Positions 1 to 6,369 of a stretch of 14,929 nucleotides of DNA are shown piece after piece. The stretch is taken from positions 1 to 14,929 of the forward strand of contig JALRFZ010000528.1 in the NCBI GenBank assembly GCA_023253615.1, written 5' to 3'. Numbering within the stretch: position 1 is the first letter of the stretch; each line of letters opens with the position of its first letter. The notes under the pieces were generated by a model. It saw only the letters and a list, made by a program, of their open reading frames with translations. It was not told the DNA's origin and did not search any database. Source of the DNA: Verrucomicrobiales bacterium (GTDB taxonomy: Bacteria > Verrucomicrobiota > Verrucomicrobiia > Verrucomicrobiales > DEV007). A program made the translations under genes and the position numbers.

Positions 1-1
1 C

Positions 2-61
2 CTGGCCCGGCTACGCCATGTCTACGCGACTTTTTAGTGAAGAGTTTTCTACGCCGTTGGT
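2..61 (+). repeat. 60-bp direct repeat, copy A
   Basis: This stretch matches 121-180 at 51 of 60 positions by direct comparison, with an offset of 119 bp. Read on the plus strand it encodes LARLRHVYATF followed by a TAG stop at 35-37, and the match continues about 24 bp past the stop. Four of the five differences inside the codons are synonymous, which suggests that both copies descend from the 3' end of the same coding sequence rather than from a non-coding satellite. More copies may lie upstream of the window. Confidence 0.7.
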
Positions 62-69
62 TGCTTTAG

Positions 70-156
70 GTTTGCTGGCTGAGGAACTTCATCTACCGCC
101 CGACTTCCTGGGAGGCGGCTCTGGCCCGCTTACGACACGTCTACGAGACTTTTTAG
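70..156 (+). pseudogene. truncated 3' gene remnant
   Basis: An open stretch of 28 codons runs from just after an in-frame TAG at 67-69 to the TAG at 154-156. It is rich in aromatic and arginine residues (CWLRNFIYRP, then TSWEAALARL) and has no start codon near its 5' end. The final 11 codons are shared with the other repeat copy, mostly with synonymous changes. It is best read as the carboxy-terminal scrap of a decayed gene, possibly a transposase. The parent family is not recognised, and the coding interpretation rests only on the synonymous bias across five sites. Confidence 0.25.
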
Positions 157-180
157 GCAAGAGTTTTCGACACCGTTGGT
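121..180 (+). repeat. 60-bp direct repeat, copy B
   Basis: Second copy of the repeat at 2-61. It encodes LARLRHVYETF and a TAG stop at 154-156, followed by the same A/T-rich tail ending in CCGTTGGT. The shared tail beyond the stop shows that the repeated unit includes the 3' flank of the ancestral gene, as expected for the end of a mobile element or a tandemly duplicated gene end. Confidence 0.7.
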
Positions 181-189
181 ATTTATTTT

Positions 190-207
190 GATCGCGCTGG
201 CGCGATC
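190..207. repeat. perfect 18-bp palindrome (8-bp arms)
   Basis: The arms GATCGCGC (190-197) and GCGCGATC (200-207) are exact reverse complements around a TG centre. The site lies right after a T-rich run and just ahead of an AAGGAGG ribosome-binding-like sequence. No T-tract follows, so it is not an intrinsic terminator. A dimeric-regulator operator is possible, as is part of a repetitive palindromic element. Confidence 0.5.
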
Positions 208-210
208 GGA

Positions 211-217
211 AAGGAGG
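211..217 (+). promoter_or_regulatory. consensus Shine-Dalgarno site without an obvious gene
   Basis: AAGGAGG is a full match to the anti-Shine-Dalgarno complement and is the strongest such site noticed in the window. The ATG at 232 lies 14 nt downstream (long spacing) and would add 31 residues before the Tat motif of the vWA-like protein. A GTG at 222 lies 4 nt downstream and opens a 33-codon frame ending in TAA at 318-320, only 4 nt before the preferred ATG at 325. It may mark a leader peptide, an alternative start, or chance. Confidence 0.3.
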
Positions 218-252
218 CTTGGTGGAGGTCGATGGGGCCGGGGCGTCCCACC

Positions 253-271
253 GGCGGAATGCCATTCCGCC
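253..271. repeat. perfect 19-bp palindrome (9-bp arms)
   Basis: GGCGGAATG (253-261) and CATTCCGCC (263-271) are exact reverse complements around a single central C at 262. It is the second perfect palindrome in this leader region, with its centre about 63-64 bp from that of the first. It resembles the core of a dispersed REP-type palindrome, although only one copy of this motif was noticed here. It has no downstream T-tract. Confidence 0.5.
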
Positions 272-324
272 CTACGCCGCCAACCGCCCTTGCAGCTCCC
301 GGCCCCGCATGGTTCACTAAGGCA

Positions 325-1782
325 ATGTTGTTTTCCCGCCGCCGCTTTCTTTCCTTCTCCGCCCTGGGCACGGTCGTGGCGACGCGAGCAGGATCGCAGG
401 ATGCGGTTCCGGCCCGGCTGGGCATTCTCCTCGACACCTCGGCGGATATGGGCTTCCTCGTGCCTCAGGTACGGAAGGAACTGCGCGTCCTCAACGAGCA
501 ACTTGCCGCCGCCGGCCGGCCGCAAGTGCTCCTGCGCGAGATGACGGGTTCGGACCTCGACGGCGAGGCCTCGACCTCGGTCGGAGCAAGGCGCAACGTT
601 CTCTACGGGCTGAAGGGGCTTTTCGAGGAAGCGGATACGGTCCTGTGGATCACCTCATTGAAAGGCGAACACAGTCCCCGGGGAATCCACGCGGTGGAGC
701 AACTGCTGCGCGAGAGCATTCCCGATCGTCCGGCGCGGCAACTGGTGCTGCGGAATGTGTGGCAGGATCAATTGCTCGCGGGCAGCGACTGGATACGGCA
801 CCCTCCCGATCCGGAGGAGGATCCGCTCGATCGACGCAACCGCCCGGAAGAATGGTACCGCATCGTGGAGGAGAATCACGGGGTGATCCAACGATCCTGG
901 CAGGTGCCTCCGACGGATTTCCGGCCCCAGTTCGCCTTTCCCCCAAGGGTCGCGGAGGCCCACTACCTCCGGACGCTGGCCTACGAGGGGAGGGAGGCCT
1001 TCTTCGACCAGAGCTGGGCCCGGGCGCTGCACGGACGCCACGATTTGCATTTTGTCAGGGAAAAGGAGGAGTGGCCCGCCCGGCTCACGGGGAGACTGTG
1101 GGTGACGGATTCGACCTTGCTCCCCTTCCCCGATGAGGAGCAGCGCGCGGACCGGGGCGAACGCGTTTTTGCCGGGCTCTGCGACCGTGAAACGATCGGC
1201 GGGGATCTCGACCGCATTGAAGCGGCGAGACTGGGCGTGCTCTTCGCGTTCGGCTATCTTTCGCCGGATTGGAAGCGTCATCTCTCGGTGAGGGACCGGC
1301 AACCACGCTCGTGGCGCGACCACTATCTCGCCGATCTCGCGCGTCTCGGCGCGGAATGTGCGAAGGCGGCCGCGGAGGGGGCGGACCGGCGGGACAGGCT
1401 CTACGCGAACGAACGGATCGAACTCGCCTCGAGGTCGATCAAGACAGAGGGTGTTGATCCGATCTCGCGCCGGGTCGCCACGCTGGCGCGCGGGGAAAAG
1501 TGCGACGCGATCTATCTTTTCACGAACGGTTACCTCGGCGGCGGCGACTATGGGACGTGGACGATGGATTGGAATCTGCTCGCCCTCGCGATCCGGGAAA
1601 GCGGGACGCGTCTTTATGTGCGGGTGCCCTTCGAATTCGGCCCGACTCCGCTCGCCCTTTCCCGCCTGGCGATGGCCAGTGGCGGTGGCGTCTTCCGCGG
1701 TCGCGCCGACGATCCGGATTGGGAAATGGAGCTGCCCGTGCCATCGTGGCCGGAGCCGCCACCCGCGCCCGACGAAGCCTGA
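325..1782 (+). CDS. Tat-exported von Willebrand A-like protein with large insertion
   Basis: The 485-residue product begins MLFSRRRFLSFSALG, a twin-arginine signal, which is why the ATG at 325 is preferred to the ATG at 232. After the signal, residues 32-41 (LGILLDTSAD) look like the first strand and a degenerate metal-site motif of a vWA fold. Residues about 393-405 (CDAIYLFTNGYLG) and the following stretch up to ASGGGVFRGR resemble the second half of that fold. Between them lie about 300 residues, rich in charged residues and tryptophan, that I do not recognise. The third metal-site residue expected in DxSxS is Asp rather than Ser, so metal-dependent adhesion is uncertain. It is probably folded in the cytoplasm and exported to the periplasm. 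It is followed after 11 nt by another Tat-exported protein, suggesting co-transcription. The fold assignment is an inference from short motifs; the coding call is firm. Confidence 0.8.
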   Translation: MLFSRRRFLSFSALGTVVATRAGSQDAVPARLGILLDTSADMGFLVPQVRKELRVLNEQLAAAGRPQVLLREMTGSDLDGEASTSVGARRNVLYGLKGLFEEADTVLWITSLKGEHSPRGIHAVEQLLRESIPDRPARQLVLRNVWQDQLLAGSDWIRHPPDPEEDPLDRRNRPEEWYRIVEENHGVIQRSWQVPPTDFRPQFAFPPRVAEAHYLRTLAYEGREAFFDQSWARALHGRHDLHFVREKEEWPARLTGRLWVTDSTLLPFPDEEQRADRGERVFAGLCDRETIGGDLDRIEAARLGVLFAFGYLSPDWKRHLSVRDRQPRSWRDHYLADLARLGAECAKAAAEGADRRDRLYANERIELASRSIKTEGVDPISRRVATLARGEKCDAIYLFTNGYLGGGDYGTWTMDWNLLALAIRESGTRLYVRVPFEFGPTPLALSRLAMASGGGVFRGRADDPDWEMELPVPSWPEPPPAPDEA

Positions 1783-1793
1783 ATCCCACCGAG

Positions 1794-2729
1794 ATGATCA
1801 CCCGACGCGCCTTTCTCCAGACCACCCTGGCCTCCGCCGCGGCCCCCTCCACCCTGGCCTTCGCCCAAAGCCAGCGGACGGGCTGCGGTCTCGCCATCGG
1901 CACCTATGGCCTGCAATCGATGAAGCTCGAGGAGGCGATCGCCCTGGTCGCCGCGACCGGATACAACGCGATCGAGATTTCCTCGATGCCTGGCACGACG
2001 GGGGCGCCCTCGATCCTGGCGACGGAGGATCGCAAGCGGCTGCGGCGGATCCTCGCCGACAGCGGACTGCGTCTCTGCGGGATCATGGCGGATCTCCAGC
2101 CGAAGCGGCTCGAGGCGGATCATAAGACGCAGCTGGCCGAGGTGTACCACCTCATCAAGCTGGGCCACGATCTCTCGCCCGACCGGGCGCCCGTGGTGCA
2201 GACGATCCTCGGCGGGAAGGCCTGGGAGGAATCGCGCGACCTTTTCCGCGACCGCGTCGCCGACTGGGTGCAGATCGCGGGAGACCTGCGGGGATCCCTC
2301 TCGATCAAACCGCACCGCCAGCACGCGATGTCGCTGCCGGCGGAGGCGAACTGGCTGATCGAGCAGCTCGGCGCCCCGGAGAGGCTGGGCATGGTCTATG
2401 ACTACAGCCACTACGCGTTCCGCGATCCGGAAGTGACGATCGAGGCCTCGGCGAAGGAATCGCTGCCGCATCTGAACTATGTGGCGACAAAGGACGCGGT
2501 GAAAGAGGGCGGCAAGGTGAACTTCGCCCTCGCCGGCGAAAGCGGCTCGTGGGATCACGCCGCGATCATCAGCGCCCTTTATGACGGCGGCTATCGCGGG
2601 GATTTCTGCTGCGAGGTGAGCAGCCAGATCTGGAGAAACAATCCCGCCTACGATCCGGTCGCGGCCACGAAGACCTGCTTCGAGAACCTCAAGGGCGCCT
2701 TTGAGCGGGCCGGGGTGGCGAGGCGGTGA
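1794..2729 (+). CDS. Tat-exported sugar phosphate isomerase/epimerase-like TIM barrel
   Basis: The 311-residue product starts MITRRAFLQTTLASAAAP, a Tat signal with a TRRAF core. The ATG at 1794 gives a complete signal and lies 11 nt after the previous stop, so both were chosen together. The rest matches the xylose-isomerase-like (AP endonuclease 2) TIM-barrel family seen in inositol and sugar catabolism: IGTYGLQSMKLEEAIALVAATGYNAIEI at the front and conserved polar residues at the barrel mouth, including Glu61, His174 (IKPH), Asp203 and His206 (YDYSHY), Lys233-Asp234, and Glu274 (CCEVSS). In this family a Glu/Asp/His set binds a divalent metal and interconverts or epimerises sugars. Substrate is unknown; Tat-exported members are common in Planctomycetes and Verrucomicrobia. 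It is likely periplasmic and co-expressed with the upstream vWA-like protein. Confidence 0.85.
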   Translation: MITRRAFLQTTLASAAAPSTLAFAQSQRTGCGLAIGTYGLQSMKLEEAIALVAATGYNAIEISSMPGTTGAPSILATEDRKRLRRILADSGLRLCGIMADLQPKRLEADHKTQLAEVYHLIKLGHDLSPDRAPVVQTILGGKAWEESRDLFRDRVADWVQIAGDLRGSLSIKPHRQHAMSLPAEANWLIEQLGAPERLGMVYDYSHYAFRDPEVTIEASAKESLPHLNYVATKDAVKEGGKVNFALAGESGSWDHAAIISALYDGGYRGDFCCEVSSQIWRNNPAYDPVAATKTCFENLKGAFERAGVARR

Positions 2730-2750
2730 TTGATTCCGCCCGCAATCAAT
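2729..2750. repeat. inverted repeat between operons
   Basis: ATTGATT (2729-2735) and AATCAAT (2744-2750) are perfect 7-bp arms around an 8-nt GC-rich loop, beginning on the last base of the isomerase stop codon. The arms are A/T-rich and no T-tract follows, so it is a poor terminator. Its place just upstream of a candidate promoter for the acetyltransferase makes an operator equally possible. Confidence 0.4.
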
Positions 2751-2767
2751 GACCCGGAAAAGGGGGA

Positions 2768-2795
2768 TTTACAATGGTCTGCTTTTTGCTACCCT
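2768..2795 (+). promoter_or_regulatory. candidate sigma-70-type promoter for the acetyltransferase operon
   Basis: TTTACA at 2768-2773 matches five of six -35 consensus bases. After 16 nt, TACCCT at 2790-2795 matches three of six -10 bases and is preceded by TG, as in extended -10 promoters. It lies 34 nt before the acetyltransferase ATG in a 100-nt gap that follows the previous operon. The call rests on pattern matching only. Confidence 0.3.
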
Positions 2796-2829
2796 CGCAT
2801 CGTAGCGCCCAGCCACGAAACACGACCCG

Positions 2830-3324
2830 ATGGAACTCTCCCACACCGCTCCGATCCGGCCGCTGAACCAGCGGGCGCGCATCGAACCCGCCACCCTCGA
2901 CGACCTGCCCCGCCTCGTCGATCTGACGATGGCTCTCTTCGAGATGGAGGAGGATTTCAGCCCCGATCGCCGCAAGCAGGAGCGCGGCCTGCGCTCGATC
3001 CTCGAACAACCGAGCCGCGGCCGCATCTTCGTGGTGCGGACGGACTACGAGATCCTCGGAATGGTGAACGTGCTTTTCACGATCAGCACGGCGATGGGTG
3101 GATTCGTGATCCTGCTGGAAGACGTCATCATTCATCCGGAGTTCCGTGGCCAGGGCTACGGCACGCAGCTCGTCGAGTATGTCGTCGATTTCGCGAAGCG
3201 GAAGGATTTCAAACGCATCACGCTGCTTACCGACAAAATCAGCGAGGAAAGCCAGCGATTCTTCGAGAAGCTGCATTTCCGTCACTCGAGCATGATCCCG
3301 ATGCGCCTGACGCTGGAGGATTGA
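2830..3324 (+). CDS. GNAT-family N-acetyltransferase
   Basis: The 164-residue product has the acetyl-CoA-binding signature of the GNAT superfamily. Motif A spans about residues 95-117 (LLEDVIIHPEFRGQGYGTQL), with the pyrophosphate-binding loop Arg106-Gly-Gln-Gly109-Tyr-Gly111. A later helix-strand section (SEESQRFFEKLHFRHS, about 138-153) corresponds to motif B, where the Phe/Tyr near the end of the fold usually sits. The N-terminal part (IEPATLDDLPRLVDLTMALFEME) is the usual substrate-side region. It transfers acetyl groups from acetyl-CoA to an amine or similar substrate in the cytoplasm; which one cannot be told from sequence alone. It opens a three-gene plus-strand run with the SufE-like gene 19 nt downstream, and has a candidate promoter of its own. 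Confidence 0.9.
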   Translation: MELSHTAPIRPLNQRARIEPATLDDLPRLVDLTMALFEMEEDFSPDRRKQERGLRSILEQPSRGRIFVVRTDYEILGMVNVLFTISTAMGGFVILLEDVIIHPEFRGQGYGTQLVEYVVDFAKRKDFKRITLLTDKISEESQRFFEKLHFRHSSMIPMRLTLED

Positions 3325-3343
3325 TCTTTGCCGGATATTTCCC

Positions 3344-3772
3344 ATGTCGGCGTCGGCGCGTCAGGATCTCCTGGTGGAGGAATACGGCCTCATTGATGAT
3401 CCGCGCGAACGTTTCCAGATCATCGTGGAGACGGCTGGCGGCGGCGCGGCAACGCTGCTCGAAACGGAGCGGACCGAGGAAAACCTCGTGCCCGGCTGTG
3501 TCTCGAAGGTGTGGCTGGCCGTGCGTCCGCAGGCGGGCGGCTCGGTGGAAGTCGTGATCGAATCCGAGTCGCCGGCGCTTGCCGGTGTCGCGGCGCTCTT
3601 TTGCCGGGTTTATTCGGGATCAAGTCCCGCGGAGATCGTCTCCACCGCACCCGATTTCATCGAACGTCTCGGGATCGACCGCTTTCTCACGCCCACGCGC
3701 GCACGGGGCCTGAAACGCCTCCGCGAAATGCTGGTTGAGCGTGCCCGTGCTCTCGAGGATGCCGCCGGGTGA
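3344..3772 (+). CDS. sufE: SufE-like Fe-S metabolism protein
   Basis: The 142-residue product has the hallmark of the SufE/CsdE family: an N-terminal helix region with IDDPRERFQIIVE, then RTEENLVPGCVSKVWL at about 43-58. Cys52 in GCVSKVW is the family's sulfur-accepting cysteine. SufE accepts persulfide from the cysteine desulfurase SufS and passes it to the SufBCD scaffold during iron-sulfur cluster assembly in the cytoplasm. Length is typical for the family. No sufS or sufBCD gene is next to it, so this copy is detached from the usual suf operon or the partner genes lie elsewhere. Its stop codon overlaps the start of the TatD-like gene, so the two are probably translated together. The family call is confident; sufE rather than csdE is a choice of name. 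Confidence 0.88.
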   Translation: MSASARQDLLVEEYGLIDDPRERFQIIVETAGGGAATLLETERTEENLVPGCVSKVWLAVRPQAGGSVEVVIESESPALAGVAALFCRVYSGSSPAEIVSTAPDFIERLGIDRFLTPTRARGLKRLREMLVERARALEDAAG

Positions 3773-4584
3773 TGATCGATTGCCATCTCCATCTCCAGGA
3801 CCCGCGCCTCGCGGCTGATCTCGGAGAGATCCTCGCGACGGCGCGGTCGATCGGCATCGGACGTTTCATCGTCAACGGGACGGGGCCGGACGACTGGAAG
3901 CGGGTGGCGGAACTCGCCGCCGGACACCCGGAGGTGACGCCGAGCTTCGGGCTGCATCCCTGGAAGGTGGGGAAGGAACCGGCGGATTGGTTGGAGGAGC
4001 TCGAATCCCGCCTCCTCGATCACCCGGGCGCCGGGGTCGGCGAGATCGGTCTCGACCGCTGGATCGAGGGGCACGATCGCGATCGTCAGGCCCGGGTCTT
4101 CGTTTCCCAGATGGGACTGGCGGTGAGGCTGGGGCGTCCGCTCTCGATCCACTGTCTCCGTGCCTGGGGTCGGCTCCATGAGATCCTCTCGGAACAGCCG
4201 CCGACCACCGGATTCCTCCTCCATTCCTACGGCGGTCCGGCGGAAATGGTGGAGCGCTTCGTGGAGCTCGGGGCGTATTTCTCGATTTCCGGCTATTTCC
4301 TTCATCCTTCAAAGGCATCGAAGCTGGCGGTCTTCGACCGGGTCCCGCGGGATCGCATCCTCCTGGAGACGGACGCGCCGGACATGACGCCGCCGACGGC
4401 CCTGCGCCCCTACCTCGTCGCCTCCGCCCCGGCGGAGGCGGGTGACAGGACGCCGAATCATCCCGCGAACCTCGTCGCGATCCATGCGGCGGTGGCGGAG
4501 CGATGGGAAATGACGCCTGGTGAACTGGAGCAGCTCGTCGCCCGGAATTTTCAATCGTGGTGGTACGGCCGGGCGACCGCCTGA
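3772..4584 (+). CDS. TatD-family metal-dependent hydrolase
   Basis: From the ATG at 3772 the product has 270 residues and all the metal ligands of the TatD amidohydrolase-type TIM barrel: Asp3-Cys-His5-Leu-His7 at the start, Glu91 (VGEIGLD), His127 (SIHC), His151 (LLHSYGG) and Asp201 (LETDAPD). The GLHPW segment at about 60-64 is also typical. Family members are divalent-metal nucleases or deoxyribonucleases, often acting on DNA ends. The gene overlaps the SufE-like gene in a TGATG arrangement. A GTG at 3769, one codon upstream, is better spaced from the GAGG at 3755-3758 and is an equally possible start. At its 3' end the stop TGA at 4582-4584 directly abuts the stop of the opposing histidine kinase gene, leaving no room for a terminator between them. 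Confidence 0.92.
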   Translation: MIDCHLHLQDPRLAADLGEILATARSIGIGRFIVNGTGPDDWKRVAELAAGHPEVTPSFGLHPWKVGKEPADWLEELESRLLDHPGAGVGEIGLDRWIEGHDRDRQARVFVSQMGLAVRLGRPLSIHCLRAWGRLHEILSEQPPTTGFLLHSYGGPAEMVERFVELGAYFSISGYFLHPSKASKLAVFDRVPRDRILLETDAPDMTPPTALRPYLVASAPAEAGDRTPNHPANLVAIHAAVAERWEMTPGELEQLVARNFQSWWYGRATA

Positions 4585-6369
4585 TCAAGCAACGGCGACC
4601 CCGAGGGCTTCGGAGAGTTTCTGCATGCCGTAGGGCTTGGGGAGGAGCCCGACAAAGGGACTGCCCTCGGGCAACACGGCATCGTCTTCGAAATAGCCGC
4701 TGGTGGCGAGGAGCTTCACGCCGGGGTGGATCGCCCACAATTCCCTCGCCACGTCGAGACCGGAGATGCCGCCGAGGAGGGTCATGTCGATGAGCACGGC
4801 ATCGATGGGCTCGACCGATTCAAGATGCTCCCGGTAAAGCCGGATGGCGTCGTCGCCGTTGCCGGCGTGGAGCCCTTCGTATCCGAGCTGACGCAGCATC
4901 GCGAGCGTCGAGCGGGCGACGCCGGGCTCGTCCTCGACGACGAGGATGCGGCCGCTGCCAGAGGGCACGGCATGCCGGAGGGGCCGGCCGGCGGCAGGCG
5001 AGGTGGATGTCGATGGCTCGGGGACGGCGTCGGTCGAAGGCAGGAAGACGAGGAACTCGCTGCCGACGCCGACCTGCGAGGCGACGCGGATGGCGCCACC
5101 GTGGGCGGTGACGATGGCCTGGCACGAGAACAGTCCGATCCCGTTGCCATTCGGCTTGGTGGAATAATCGGGCTCGAAAATGCGGGAAAGGTTTGCGGGC
5201 TCGATCCCGCACCCGCGATCGCGCACGGAGATGACGGTGTAGCGGCCCGCCGGCATGCCGAACTGGTTCCCCGTCGCGAGATCGGCGTTGTCGGAGACAA
5301 GATCGACGGTGCCGCCGTTCGGCATGGCCTGGCAGGCGTTGATGACGAGATTGTGGAGGACCTGATAGATCTGGTTGGGATCGCCTTCGACACAACGGAG
5401 CGCCTCGTTGAAGAAGAGCCGGCATTGCACCCCGGTGCCCGCGGAACAGAGCAGTTTGACCCGTTCGAGGAGATCGACGAGGCGGATGACGCGCCGCTGC
5501 GTGGATTCCCCTTTGGTGAAAGCGAGCATCTGGCGCGCGAGCATTTCGGCGTCGCCAAGGGCGAGCTGGGCCTCGCTGATATGGATCGCGACCTTGCCAC
5601 CCGAAGGGGTGGTGTGGGCGGCGAGCTCGAGATTCATCTTGATGGTCTGCAGGGCGTTCTTGAAGTCGTGGGCGACTCCGGCCACCGCCAGCGAGAGCGA
5701 CTCGGTGCGGCACTGCTCGAAATCCCTCTCGGGCGGTGCCGTCAATCCGGACGCGGGCGCGACAACGGGGGCGGGTACCGCCGCCATCGCCGGAGCCGAA
5801 GCCGCGGCGGACGCTGCCGCAACGGTCTCTCCGGGCGGGGTGGTGGCGCGCGGGGACGGCAGGTTGCGAGCCGCGGAAGCCTTGCCGGAATCGATCCCGG
5901 AGGACTTCGCCGTCAACGCCATGTGCGAAGAATCGGCCGCCGCGGCGCGGGAAACCCGGTCGGCGGAGGTGAGAATGGGCTCGGCCGTGAGCACAAAGAG
6001 TCCCGGCGGCTCCCCTTCGCGGTTGGTGGGGCGGATCGTCCAGCGACAGAGCCGGCGCGTCCCTCCGGCACGGACGAGGAGACGCTCCATGAAATAGTAG
6101 CTGGAGGCCGCGGCGATCACCGGTAGGTTTTCGATGAGGCCGGACAACTTGTTCCGATCGTAGATCAAGCCGAGAGGGGAATCGATGAGCGACTTCGCGT
6201 CGTAGCCCGTGAGCCGGAGCATCTCCGCATTCGCATGGACGATGCGCGGGCCGAGCGGGGTGGTGGCACGCTGTTCGACAAACACCACTCCGACCACGCT
6301 CCCGGAGGGAGCCGATCCAAACGGATCCGGATTCGGATGGACGGACTCACTCGTGATGGCCTGACTCAT
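4585..6369 (-). CDS. cytoplasmic hybrid histidine kinase (PAS-HisKA-HATPase-REC)
   Basis: The 594-residue product has four blocks. A PAS-like sensor occupies about 25-135 (IVHANAEMLRLTGYDAKSLI). An Ala/Pro-rich linker runs from about 140 to 215. A kinase core follows with the phosphoacceptor His234 in GVAHDFKNAL, the N box around Asn344 (LVINACQAM), the G1 box DRGCGIEP (384-391), the F box IFEPDYSTK (397-405) and the G2 box GNGIGL (408-413). A C-terminal receiver domain has the acidic pocket VVEDE (about 478-482), phosphoacceptor Asp528 (VLIDMTL), Thr556/Ser557 and Lys578 (LLPKPY). No membrane segment is visible, so it likely senses an intracellular cue and passes phosphate internally to its receiver. 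No DNA-binding response regulator lies beside it. It is transcribed from an A/T-rich region upstream and is closed off from the next operon by a strong terminator. Confidence 0.93.
   Translation of the reverse strand: MSQAITSESVHPNPDPFGSAPSGSVVGVVFVEQRATTPLGPRIVHANAEMLRLTGYDAKSLIDSPLGLIYDRNKLSGLIENLPVIAAASSYYFMERLLVRAGGTRRLCRWTIRPTNREGEPPGLFVLTAEPILTSADRVSRAAAADSSHMALTAKSSGIDSGKASAARNLPSPRATTPPGETVAAASAAASAPAMAAVPAPVVAPASGLTAPPERDFEQCRTESLSLAVAGVAHDFKNALQTIKMNLELAAHTTPSGGKVAIHISEAQLALGDAEMLARQMLAFTKGESTQRRVIRLVDLLERVKLLCSAGTGVQCRLFFNEALRCVEGDPNQIYQVLHNLVINACQAMPNGGTVDLVSDNADLATGNQFGMPAGRYTVISVRDRGCGIEPANLSRIFEPDYSTKPNGNGIGLFSCQAIVTAHGGAIRVASQVGVGSEFLVFLPSTDAVPEPSTSTSPAAGRPLRHAVPSGSGRILVVEDEPGVARSTLAMLRQLGYEGLHAGNGDDAIRLYREHLESVEPIDAVLIDMTLLGGISGLDVARELWAIHPGVKLLATSGYFEDDAVLPEGSPFVGLLPKPYGMQKLSEALGVAVA

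Noticed and set aside
2..180. Possible CRISPR array
   Set aside because: Only two copies with 15% divergence are visible, the unit is 60 bp, and no cas gene is present in the window.
232..324. N-terminal extension of the vWA-like protein from ATG 232
   Set aside because: The 31 extra residues are Pro/Gly-rich and overlap a palindromic repeat; the Tat signal begins naturally at ATG 325. Not fully excluded because of the ribosome-binding-like site at 211-217.
1614..2558. 314-codon minus-strand frame opposite the isomerase gene
   Set aside because: Arg/Gly-rich, without recognised motifs, and it overlaps two well-supported plus-strand genes.
4726..6126. 466-codon open frame on the plus strand opposite the histidine kinase
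   Set aside because: All kinase and receiver motifs are on the minus strand; the plus frame is a GC-rich shadow.
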